A stretch of DNA of 64,000 bases, from NCBI GenBank assembly GCA_013398175.1, contig VZRZ01006844.1, positions 462,332-526,331 of the forward strand, given 5' to 3'. Below, piece by piece: positions 27,164 to 40,000 of this stretch (the first letter of the stretch is position 1; each line of letters starts with the position of its first letter). Both the position numbers and the translations under genes were made by a program. This stretch comes from Climacteris rufus (Eukaryota; Chordata; Aves; Passeriformes; Climacteridae). The notes under the pieces were generated by a model, which searched no databases, was not told the DNA's origin, and was given only the letters and a program-made list of their open reading frames with translations.

Positions 27164-30100
27164 CTTTGTAGGCTGTTTGGCTTGCTTTCTGTCTCTGTGC
27201 CTTGGCCCAACACTGGTCTTGCATGCCTCTGGAATGCAGTTCTCTCTTTCTCTGGCTTGCCTTCTGTGTGCCCTTTTCCCGTGGCTGTCCACCACTTTTC
27301 CCTTAACATGGTGCCTGTTCTTTGGCACATATTGGTCTCTGCAGGTACTTACTCATTATCTTCTTTTTTTTCCTGAGCATTCTTCTGTCCTGTTCTCCCT
27401 CAGCCTCAGACAAAATGCATGTTGACAAAATAAGGTCAAGAAATGTAAATATTTTTGAAGCATTTTCTCGTAATTTCCACTGGAGGCTCTTTTTCATGTT
27501 TTCTTCTGAGCCCCACACTTGAGAGAGAGAGATGAAAATTTTGTCCTAGAGAGTGGAAGTCATATTTTTTCAGGAAATGTGAAGCCTTCTATCTGTTTAG
27601 AAACCAAGTTAAGAAGCTGAGAAGTCTGGAGATGCGCCTGTGACTAAGGCTGGGAACTAGATGAGGGGAAAAGATAGTAAGTGCTGCATAATTCTGGAAG
27701 CATCTTACAGAATTTCCTTATGCCATTCGAGTTTTATTGTCGCTGGAGCCACTGATACTAGGTTCAGCCGTGAGCCTTGACTTGAAATGTATGTCAGCAT
27801 GTGTAAGTGTTGGTGACGATGACAGAACTTGAGCAAATGGGTTGAGTTTAAGCACACTCTGCTTTCTTCAAAGTGGGACTCTACAGGAGAGCCCATTTCC
27901 AATGGTTTTATGATGAGGGTCACTGGATCTGCCTGGGGTATAAGCCAGTGCTGTGTTTTGCCTGCCAGTTCATTGTACCACATCATTACATAAAAATGAA
28001 AAATATTTCAGGATGTTGAAGATGTCATCTAAGCTGAGCTGCACACTTTCCTTCCTGAAGGTTTCACTTATATGCACATCACGATTCCCTGTCCTAGTAT
28101 AGTCTGCCCAGTGCTTCCCCAACCCCAGGAGATTTCTGGGGAGCCAGGAGCCATCTGAAGCACAGGCCAGCAGGGGTTGCTGTAGGAGTAGGAGATGGAG
28201 AAGTTGCACTGCCTCCTTTTTGGAGAAGCCCTCCCCAAGGGTTTTGCCAGGTTTGCTCCTGCTGCCCTCTTTTCCCTCCTACCACACCCAAGCTCGCTTG
28301 GGCTCAGTAGTGGATTCCCAGCACGGAGTAGGTGTCTGTTGCTTACTCACAGCTTTGGGTATTTTGCACACTCATAAATTAAATACTAAGTTTCGTCCTT
28401 AAAATGCTGAAACTAGCTTCAAAGTTCATGTTTTGACCCAATAAATTTTAAATGCTTTTTAATATTTATTGCTTATGTAAAAGTGTATAATGGTATTCAT
28501 ACTGCTTGTTTCCAGGTGTCCATAGATTATTGCTATAATATCATTTTGTCACTCTAGAACTTGCTGATTTCTTTCAGGGCTGGGATGGAACTGCATTGGG
28601 AATGATTAGTTTCATCCTTTGATTGAATGTTGAGCTTTTCACCTTAATTCCTGTGAAATCACCATTAGCTACCTTGGCTGCAGTTCTGTGTTGGGTTGAG
28701 GCAGTGCTACATTGTAAATCAATATCTTTTCGAAAAGACTGCTGTAAATTGCATAGATAGCATATGCATGGTTACTTTGGCTGCAATGCTGCTGCAGAGC
28801 CTGGATACTCTGCCTTTCTGGGAACTCCACAGGCAAGTCCATCATATATTTAAAAAAAAAAAAATCTTTTTAGAAAGAGCATAGTATTGCTGTTGAAATT
28901 TAGACAGAGAAATATTGTACCCTCGGTGCTCATCTGTACCTTTTATATTCTACTCCACTGGGATTACTCTGTCTTGAGGGATTTCTTTGTTTGCTGCTTT
29001 AGATTTCCCCCTTTCTTAGCTGTAGTACAGCCGTACCATTTCAGCTTGCTAGTGCAGAAAGATGTGAATTCAGTTGCTGAATGAGCCCAGCCTGACTGCA
29101 AACACTAACATTGCTAGAGAGATGCCAAAGAGTTGCAGGTGAATCTGATCTGATCTGGGCAACAGCAAAACGGTAAGATGGGGCTTGTTTAAATCTCTGG
29201 GATTAATTGAGTGCTGGGGTTTCCTGTTTCAACCTGAAGCCTAGTTATCACATGCTTCCAACTTGAGCAGGATTCATTCTGTGCATGTCAGGGTGGGTTT
29301 TCTCGGGAATGCTTAACATCCAGGCAGAGGGAGGCGGTGGGAAGCTGGGAACGCCACATGAGACCTCTCGGCAGCCACCCTGGTGAGATTTCCCTGGCAG
29401 TACTGCCTGCGGTTTGTAAATACCAGGGAAAAGGTAGGGGAAGGCTTAAAAGCAATGCTTTTCTCAGTACAGCTTTGTATCTCTCTCTCTGGCAGCCTTA
29501 TTTATAATTGTATTAAGAGGATAGTATGGGCAATTTTTTCCGATACATGCTTGGCTGAACGCCCTCTGGGACGAGTGAGTGAAGGACGTGATCAGCCACT
29601 TTTTCATCTCTGCTAACAAGTCTGTGCATCTTGCTAGATATGAATAAATGTCTATAACAGTTACAGATTTGCTTGGTGGTAGAAGATAAAATTAAAATGA
29701 TTCTTTCTAAATACTTGCTATATCATGGATGTCAGAATATCTTTTTGCCTTGTTAATCTCTGTCATAATTTTATTTCTCTTGTATGCTGTCTTTATTTAA
29801 TATAACAAAAAGTGAGGTAGTCTTTTTAGGTAGTCATTCTTGAATGCTTATGTAGGAGTGTGTTGACAGTGGTTTGGATCTTAGTGGACTATTTCAACAT
29901 ATGAAAGCTTAGCGCAGCAGCATGTTCAGGGAAAGAGGAGGAAAAGAGCCTCAGTTACCATAAATACATAACAGAAAGATTAAAATGTGGCCATAATAAG
30001 GAATTATTTGAATTAGTTCTGATGACTTAACTGACAGCTAGTGTATTTCAGTTGTAGATCAAGCCATAGATAACTAACTCTCAACAGAAATCCAGTGAAA

Positions 30101-30572
30101 CTGAACAAAAAATAGTATTTCACCATATGTTCTAGCATTTAAAGGAAATGAACTGTGGTAGTAATGGTAGAGTGATGAGATATGTTTTTTGTTAGTACTA
30201 CTTAAGGGCAAAAGGAAAAGGGCTTTTTTTCTAGAGCAGCATGCTTCTCTTTATGCAGCATGTGAATTACACTCCAAGAAGAGATCAGTTGTATATCAGT
30301 GTGGGATCAAATAACTAGTTTGACAGGGATTCATGTTTGCTTTTTCTGTACTTGCCAATTAAAGGGTTCTTTTTCTTTGTCGCTGAATATGATTAAAGTG
30401 TGAAGATTCAGTCCAACATCAATTATTTTCTGAAGGTTTCATTATTATTTTGCTGAACTTCCTTCTTTAAAAAATACTATATATTACTGCAATGTAAGTG
30501 ATGTGAGGTGGTCTGTTTCACACTACATACAAACTTAATTTACATAGTTTTGTCTCAGAAAGTAGAGATGCC

Positions 30573-30587
30573 TTTTTTTTTTTTTTT
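30573..30587 (+). repeat. T15 homopolymer
   Basis: An uninterrupted run of 15 T in intronic sequence. No adjacent retroposon body was recognised on either side. Confidence 0.9.
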
Positions 30588-33500
30588 GGTCAAGAATTAC
30601 CCGGAATGTTTCTAGTGCAAGAGTTATTTCAGTTGTATTATTTTAAAATTATTTTTGTGGAAGTTCTTCTTTGCTTGTATTGTCATGCCTATTAATGATT
30701 TGCAAACCATTGTTTAATGCATAGAAGTAATCCAAACACTTGTTTTGTTCTCATGTTGTACAGCGAATGAAAGTCCAGGCGTGTGGGATTTTTTTAAAGC
30801 AAAGTTTAGATTGCATTTCTCTCTTAGTGTTATCTTTTCATCTACTTATATGTGTAAAATGTGTTGTTTCCATCATCTTTCTACCTCTACCTACTTTTTC
30901 TCCCCAAATCTAAAGCCATCATCTCTGCTTGCTATGTTCCTACTGTCTGTAGAGTTCTCCCATTTTAGTTTTCTGAGCTTAAGGAATGAATAACATTTTG
31001 GACATATTTATTGATAAATAATATTCCCTGTGGTAATACTTAGTTAAACACAGACCCCAAATTAACTAGCTGGAAAAATTAAGTTAAAATGTGGAAAATG
31101 TGGCCAAAAGTTAAGAACACAGGTGGGAAGGGAAAGAAATATGCAGTTTAATAGGCAAGTGCCAAGTGCTCTATGAAGATAAAGATCTTTGTGTTTTGTA
31201 GTGAGACTGGGGCCTGTCACAGCAGGAGATGAGGGTTTACCTGAGGAGTGAGTGTTTTCCATAGTCTCCTTCATGTCCCTGACTCGAGGCAGAAAGAACT
31301 TCAAGGAGTTGTAGCTGAGCAGGCTAAAAATTATCAATGCCTCATCTTTGTGCGAGGTTGGCCAGCCATTGAAGTCCTATAGCAAAAATGGTCACCTGTC
31401 TTTTTTTTTTTTTCAATTACTTTGCTGTGTAAATCTTAAACAAAACCAGTCCTTAAAAGCTACCCCATCAGTTTTTGACATTTTCCTCTCTCTCTGTAAG
31501 CATTGCTGGGCCATTTGGAGAGTTGACCTCCGAGCAGGTGCTCTGTGTGTCTCAGACAGGTGGTTCCCAGGTTTCCCCCAGAGCCCCACAGACAAGAACA
31601 TGGATAGAGCCATTGAAGGGGCAGTGATCAAGCTGCAGAGCAAATGTGCCTGGCTGCTCCCACAGGGCAGCTGGCATGAGCAGCTCTGCTGTGGAGGGCT
31701 CCAGCTGTGGAGGGAGGGGGTAAGGGATTATTTTGTTCTTTAAAGGAAGTCCTTGCAGAGTGCCAACTTGCACCATGCGTTTGCCCCTGCAGATTTCAGT
31801 AGCTACCCTGAGTTGGTCTTTGGGGTCAGCAGGAGTTTGCTGGGTTGAGAGTGTGTGTGAGTGCTCAGCCTGGGGCAGGTGAGGCTTTGGGCTGTCATGT
31901 TTGGCAGCTTCTGTATTAATGTGAGTGCAGCTGTGCCCCTGACAAGTCACGGAAGCTGGTGAGCAGATTCAAACCAGCTGTGTTGGGGTTATTTCCCTTT
32001 GAAGTCCCAGCAAGGCAAAAAGCTGTCGGGCAGTGCTATACACGGTTTGTAAATTGGGTTTGATAATACTAGTGTTAAAATGTTTTTAAGCGTTTCAGGT
32101 ATTGATACGACGATAATTACAGCGTACAATCCCTGTTGAAATGAATAGGAGTGTCCTAGCAAATATTAACCAAAACAACAGAGAGAGTCTGCAATATCAG
32201 TTCTCCAAAGCCTATTTCTGAACTAAAGGAAAGAGTGTTCTTAGTTTGGGAAGAACAGTTTAATTACTATTTTCTGAACTTGAGTTTCCTTAGGTAGGTA
32301 CATACTGGCTTCCAGCATCTGTTTAGGTTTTTCTTCTGCTATCGTATCAGGAAGGTACGTGAACGTGCTGATGATGTTAAGAAACAGACCCTTAAGGAAT
32401 TTATTTTTTTAATACTGCTATCATAGTATTAATGTCAGGACAAATTCTCCCAAAAGCAGCTCCATCAGTCCTTAAGTGCTCCTTCCACCTACACATTGAC
32501 TTCCAGGTTTTGGTATCAGTTCAGTAAAACCCTTCTGTGACTGCTCTTTTGCTTTTGAGACAAGTGTCTTGTATATTGTCAGACATTGATTGTATGCATC
32601 TCTTTTGCCTGTGGCATATTTTTCACCAATATCTTTTGTTCCACCCCTCAATATAAGCTTACATATATTTCTGGATTTAGCAGTTTAGCAAAACGCGAGT
32701 AGTGAAACAGTAATTTAGCATAGTAATGAATGTTGAATTCAGGGGGGTGATTTTGTAATATAGAATTTTTTAATCAATGCTGTAAACACATCATTTTGCC
32801 TCTGTAAAAGTTACTTCTGGGCTTTCTCTCTATTGCTGGTGAACTGACTTTGCTCTTTTGTTTATCATATTCCTGGGTGGAAGGGCTTCTCTGAAGTTTC
32901 TGTATCAGTTCTGGACTGGCCTGTGGAGGATGTGGAAGCATGTGGGTTTATCTGTTATTCGTCTTTCTCTGTTTCAGTGTGCTAGTCAGAAATGGTGTGA
33001 AAAGTGTGAATGGAGATATTTATTTTGTAAAAATTTTTAGAATTTATTGTTGGAATTTGTGTACCTTAATGCTAGAGTTGAATTTGCTATTTCATTCTGC
33101 TGACTAGATCTGTTGCAGCTTCTGATTGAAAAATAACTCGATAAACTTCAGCTAGATGTTATATAAATGTAAAATAACCTAAGCTAGTAACAAATATGGT
33201 ATCAGCAAGCTTTTGACCCAGTCTGTATCATTTTATCCTGGAAATTGAATAGAATTTATGTCAGTTATATTTCGGTTTTGCTGTGTTGGATGTTTGTAAT
33301 TTAATATTAAATTGTATACAACTTACCTGAAGAAGAAAATACTGAATGTTGCCAAGTGAGCAGAGAGGAAATAAAACCAATAGAAAAAGGCATAATGTCT
33401 TTTTATATATTGTGAAAGCTTAGCTTCACATAATTAATTTCTGATACTTTTCAGTCTAAAGGCTTAGTGTGTTTGAATATGTCCTCCTCCAGTTTATTAA

Positions 33501-36500
33501 ATCTTAGTGTAAGTACACAGAAAATGTATCTAAACCGCTGGAGACTATGTGTAAAATACATTTGCCCAGACTTCCCTGTAAATAGTGGGGTTTTTAATGG
33601 ACAAATGGGTTCTGTTGTTAAATATTGGCTATAGAAATGTTATTTTAATGTAATGCAGGAGAGTTGTCTTGAAAAGTTCTACAGTTTAGTGATGGGGTGG
33701 TTGGTTTTGCTGCTGCCTAGGAAAGTGGTGGAACCAGCCCCCTTACAAGTTGGCAAGGAATTTTCTGTATTTGGCAAAGTAGTCCAGATACATAAAATTA
33801 TGTAATTATAAAATGAGACTGTACTTCTGGTAGGCAGCCATGCAGGAAAAGCCATGCAAAATGTCTGCAATCCCTCTGTTTTGTGACAATTTTTTTCATG
33901 AGAAGCTTAATGTATTGCAAGGTTGCAGAACTTCTCACACTGATGTTCCAATGATAGATGAGATTTTTGACCAATTTGATTCCCAGAATTTGTTGCTTGT
34001 TGAAAGTGATTCATGATGAACTCACAGCTTTGGAGGTGCAAATTGCCACCAACTGCAGAAGGCTTGGCTGTTTTACACTGTTACAGCTTTTTCTTTAGAA
34101 TTGATTTGAGCACAGTCATACGTCTACTACAGCACATGTTTTGGCTTGAACACATTGAAAAAGCAGCAGTGATTTTCACTTCTCAGTTGAAATACATACT
34201 TGGTTTTTGTTTTTTTAAATGAGCATTATCTCTATGCTGTTCATAGAATTCTTCTTGTAAAATTGTAGTCATCCTTCTTATGATGAGCTCTTCTCACTAT
34301 CAGTTTGAAAGCTCTCCATTTTAAGTTTTGTACATCTTGGCAAGAAAAGATATACTGAAGTGTTCTTCAAATTCTGAATAACTTCAGATGCTGTAATTTT
34401 CAATTATGGTCCTGACTAAATTCTGATTTGTAGGATATGGCATGTTTTCCAGTGTAGCTTATTATGCTCTGAGGAGCACGTTTCATTATGCTTCCTTACA
34501 CTTTTTTACTTTGAAAATTGTTGTGCTGCTGCAAGTCTGACAAACCTGCAGTAGCTGCTAGAAAATTCCTTTGAGACTTTTCATTCAAGTTTTATAGAAT
34601 TCTGTAACCAGGTCATTTGTCTGAGGGGAAAAAAAGCAGAAAGAACAACTTGGAAAAAAAAAAAGAAGACAGCTGTATGAGATCCAAACATGGATGAGGA
34701 CTTTTCATTTAATTATTTGTGCAGCTGGGCTTGTCACCCTTGCCTGAACTCTCCAACTTCCATGAAAGAAAGCAATGGCAGAAAGGTCGTGGGTGGCTGT
34801 TAGTAAGATTTCTGGGAGACTGAGTTGGAATATAGGTTATTCAGATCTTGGAATATTACTTACACTAGAGAATAATGACAAAGTTGAAGCTCTTTTTCTG
34901 CCTCTACCTTTATACTGTGCTGATTTGAAAGAAGATACCTTGTCAAATTCAGTGGTTTGGAAGATGATATGTAGGGGAGCAGATCTAGAAATGCTCAGAG
35001 AGCTTGTCTTTCCTTGTGACATTGATCTGCCTTAGAAGCTGCATTTCTCAACCTGTAGGGTTGTTGACCTCAGAGATGAAGCAGCTGAGAGCAGGAGAGA
35101 TTTCTTTCTTGGTGCTGGAATGAAATTTTGAAATGCATTAGCAGAATGAAAGAAACAACTCTCATTACCTAGTTTATCCTCTGGCTTTTCTAAAGATAGT
35201 AAAAAAGGAAAAGAAAGGAAGGAAGACAAATGCAGAAAACAGGGAAGGGAATAAAGTAAGTAGATTTTTGTGTATTTTTTTAATGAAGGAAGTGGTCTGA
35301 AGGAAAAAGACCCAACTAATTTACCATTCTAGTCTTGAATTATTTTTTGCAAAGCACTTTTAAAGCATGTGCTGAAGATAATGTGAAAGTGATTTATAAA
35401 TGACTGTGCAACATGCATGCTGCTCCAGCGCAATGAAGGTTGTCATCACACCAGACAGAAGATGGTTGTAAAACCCTTCCACCTCCAAATGCTTATATTT
35501 CACAAAGATGATTACATGACCTGTCCCCTTACTCTTTTCCTTTTATTAGAAAAGTGGTCTTCAGCATTTATATGAAGAGCATATATGTGAAAGGTCTTGA
35601 GTAACTGGGCTTAAGTCCTACACTGTCAGTTGCATGACCAGATCTGACCAACAGTATTATTTTTATTGCAGTCCCTGCTAGTAAAAGGACAATTTTTAAA
35701 AAACTTGAGTCAGAAGTACTTGATGATAACAGTGAAAGAATCAAGAGGCTCTCTAGGGATAAGCAAAGGAGCCTAAAGGAACTGGGTAGAACCTATTTTC
35801 AAAGCGTGGAGTTGTTTACGATTTATTTTCTTAAAAACCGTACTGACAGCCTCAGAATCTAGCAAGAATAGGCATTTTGTTGTCAAGTCTCTCAAGATTT
35901 CTCACACTTGAACATGGCAGTAGGAAGACTTACTGCATTTATGGATATGCCTTTGATAACTTCATGATCAGGGGGAGTGTTGGAGGATAGAATAAAATTA
36001 TAAACCTGTAAACTCAGAAAGACTTAATATACTGTTCACACAAAACTAGTAATAATGCACTTATGGAAAGAAAACTGTATAAACTTGCACTGGCACATGT
36101 AGCCATCTGTTGGAGCAGGAGGCTGATATGGAAAAGGGTTTGAAAATATTTTTTTAATCTTTATTTTTAAATGCTGTTCATATGGTTACAGAGGAGGATA
36201 GACAACAGATACAAATGGGTAACTAAGTAAAAGAGTGTAGAAAACACCTGTCACAATTTCTTGGGAGAATGTTTATGTTCAGACAGTTTTTCCGCCACTC
36301 TTCTGGTTACCAAGGCATCCTTGGCTCATGCCTGGCACTGGAGGCTGCCTTTCTCCCACGCTGACACCTCTGCTGATCCTCTACTGTGCCCTCCTGTTTG
36401 GTTTATTGGAGAAATGACCCTCCTACTTTTGGATGCAGCAAGTCTGGAGCCAGGTTAATGGAAGCAGCAGCCTGGTTGCAATTTCAGGGAAAGCTTGCAT

Positions 36501-36987
36501 GGCATATAAGATTACATACCACTGTGACAAATGTGAGCACTGTGCAAATAAAAGGAAGAATTTATTTGCCAGGCTTTGTTACTAACACAGTTACTGTATT
36601 TTGGGGTATCAACACAGAAGTAGAGCAAAATGTCTCTTTAGATCAGCTCTGCTGCGTTTCTGTCTCTTTTCATGAACGGTAGAGGCTGTCAGGACTTCGG
36701 CGTGACCTTTATCTGAGACCCCGTCCTTAGGTGACTCCTCCTGATATCTGTTGTCACAGAACAGGGGTTTGCTTTGAGGACATAAGTAGGCTTTTATAGA
36801 CCTAAAATCTAATCCAGGCTCTCTTCAAAATGGGACCTTTTTTCTCTGCAAGGAGAGGAACATCAACTTTAATTCACTGGAAACTCACTTTCCTGAAGTT
36901 AGGCTGTGCTATGAACAGAAAAACATACTAATTTTAGAAATGCTCAGCTCTACCTTGCCATGTTGAGGGGACCTAAAATAATTTACA

Positions 36988-37028
36988 ATAATTCCTGATT
37001 TCAGGATCATGCTTGATTCAGGAATTAT
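36988..37028. repeat. Imperfect hairpin with 11-bp perfect outer arms
   Basis: ATAATTCCTGA (36988-36998) is exactly complementary to TCAGGAATTAT (37018-37028), with a 19-nt spacer. It is not tied to any element I recognise. Confidence 0.8.
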
Positions 37029-40000
37029 GCTAATTTAAGTATCAAGTTAGCAGAATAAATATGAACTATATTGCAGCTCTTGGTGAGTTGGTGGTGGTGA
37101 AACAAAAGAGTTGTGTAATCAGTTTTAACTTACAGTATAAAATGTTGTTTTCCTTGATGCAGGTGCTTGATCTCTTCAGATTTTTATGAAATTGGAATTC
37201 TTATCCCAGGTCTGATCAGTAAGTCCTTCTGTGAGAGTGACTTTTTTCTCACTTGACAATTCAGCACAGACATTTAATCTTCTCATAGAGTTCAGTGTTT
37301 CAGACAAACACCAGAGAATTAATGTCAGAGCTTCTAGTTCAAAAATTCTCCCATCTGGCACTTAAGTGACCTTTTTATATTTGCCTTCCTCCATATGACA
37401 AAGACAGGTGGTTTAACATCAGCTTTGACTTTGGGAATAAAATGGCCATTTTGGGCAAGTGCCTTTGAGATGGGCCGTGGGAGGTGTATGAGTAATTTTG
37501 TGATAGGTACAGCAAGGAGCATACCATATCCCTGAATACCATTTCCAGTCTCTGAGCTCTGTTTTCAGTTGCATTTGCTACTTCATAGCTAGCATTGCTA
37601 GCAACCTCTGTGTCCAAATAAAATAAAATAAATATTACCTAAGAATATGAATTATAGTTCTGGGACACAGAGAGAGGCCATCAGAACAGGAAAAGAAGTG
37701 TCTTATTTTACAACCATTTTTTCTTTGCATCTTCCTTCCTTTCCCTCCACACATCCCTTTTTTTTCCTATCTTGTTCAAGTTCTCTTTCTGCTTCTTCTA
37801 GCTGTGCCCATCAAATGTTCAAACCAAAGAGCTGGTGTAGGTGATTGCAGGGAGGGGTGAGTGTGTTCAAGGACCTCTTTCAAGTATGAGCCTGATTGCA
37901 CTGGTAGCTCAGGTATGAGCTGGCTGGTGATGTCGTGCAGCTTTACGTGCTCTACTTCCCCTTTCACAGTTCTATTTGCTCCCTTATCTCATCCCTTGTT
38001 TTTCATGGATCTTTTCCTGTATTGTAGTGTTCTCACCAACTGAGCTCTGTTCTCAACCTGTTCATGTTTCTGCTGGTGGGTGCAGCAGTTGTTTGCTGAC
38101 TGTCTCTTGTGGAGGATGGAGAGTGTGACCACCTGGGCCAAGAAGAAGCAGGCAAGACTTCTGTTTATAACAAGAAAGAGCCTCCCTACTTCTTTGTTCT
38201 GCAAAGAGAATGATTCTCCAGATAGCTGCATTTTTATTTTGAGCAAAGCTGCTTATAATACTCAGGAACATTCCCAAACTGTGTTTTATAAGTAGCAAAT
38301 GTCAAATTCCAGGGATGCCAGAATCTGCAGATGACTTGTGTTCTCAATTGCCATGGTACCAAAGCATGATAGAAAATAACATGGTTATAAAAGGTAATAA
38401 AAACTTCTATCTAGATGGGATTTTTTCAGTGAAAATTAATGACAGACATGCTCTAAGCAATTCAGCTGATGAATCAGTAGTCACTTAACTATATACTTTT
38501 TTTTTTCTTTATGCATCTCTCAGCTAAATGCAAGTGCTAAGTCTTAGTGTCTGTACTAATGAGATTGTTGCAGTACCTTCCAGCAGGCTTTGGCTCTACA
38601 AATTATAATCTGTATCTTCATAACATTTCATTAAAAAAAGCCCAAGTGCTTTACAAACTTAATTAGTGCTCCCAGTTTCTGCTTATGATAGGAACGGGAT
38701 CACTGTTGGGAACACAGAGATGGAATTGTGGAGAGATTAAGTGACATCTTTACCTCAAGTTGCTCAGTAATTTTTAAATTTTTCTTTTCTTGGTGCATGC
38801 TAGACCTTGGGTTTCCCTATATCTGGTCCTTTCATACTGCATCTCCTGGAATGGTGTAAATGGGGGGAATTCAGATATTTTCTTCAGATTTTTCAGTAGA
38901 AGTTTTGGATGTTCATTTTGGTATTTACCCAACCACTCTTTCCCAAGATTTACACAGTGGCAATAACCGATAGAAAATAGTAGATGGTTGGCAATTTTTT
39001 GATATTTTACATAAGTCCATAGGTACTGGATGACAAAAGTAAACATTTATAGGATGTTAAATGTAGGAATTAAAACACAGATATAATGCATCTTCCTGAA
39101 AGATGTAATGAGCTTTAGAGTAGGATGTCTTTACACTATACAGGCATTTCAAACTTTTTTTCTTCTATGTGGTTGGATGTCTGGCTTGTTCTGCCAGAAT
39201 TGGTTGTTCTTTATTACTGAGGATATCTTTATTCATATGAATAAATTCCACTGATATGGGACAGCCTGTATTTTACTAAGTACCCGAACAGGTGATTAAT
39301 TCCAGGGTCATTCATGACTGTTTTAAAATTCATGAACTGTAAGACTATAAATTACTTATATATGTTTTAACTGATTAGTCTTGCTCTTCCAATGCTATAT
39401 GACTTTAAGCAGTAAATGAATTAATCTAGCAACCTTTAATTCTAAGAATCCTGTTTGTTTGGGACTTCTTAATTTTGCCGACAGTGATGAAGTGAAAAAA
39501 CCTTTCATTGAAACTGTATAACAATAACTACATCTGAGACACAATTTATTATTTTCACATTAATCCCAAATGCAAATTAAGGAGTATGGCTTGAAATGAG
39601 ATATTAGGTGATTCAAAGAGACATCTTTATTTAGAAATGGTTCCATGAATAATTGTACTGATTTTTATTTATTTAGTGAAGCTTATTTTGGAGCTTTACA
39701 CATGGAGAAAAATTACTCTTCTTGTGATTTCAGTCTCTTAACTTTAGCATAATTCTTTATGGGGAAAATTATTGGCTAAATGCCAATGTGTTTTGAGGTA
39801 TGGTAAGTACCCTGGTGTTTGTGTGGAAGCTGTAGCTGGGTGGTCCATGCTGATGTAATGATGACTAAGCCTATTTATCCTAGAGCAGTCTTGATCTTCT
39901 CAAATTTGATTGTGTGACTTGGCAGGAGGAACAGTGAAAAAAAGGTTGTCCAGGCTGTGGTGTTGTCTCTCATATGTTGTCTTCTGATTCTGATCAGCAA

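Noticed and set aside
36290..36330. Possible RFX X-box-like motif (ggttaccaaggcatcc).
   Set aside because: One half-site is imperfect and there is no promoter context. A single degenerate match in 64 kb is expected by chance.
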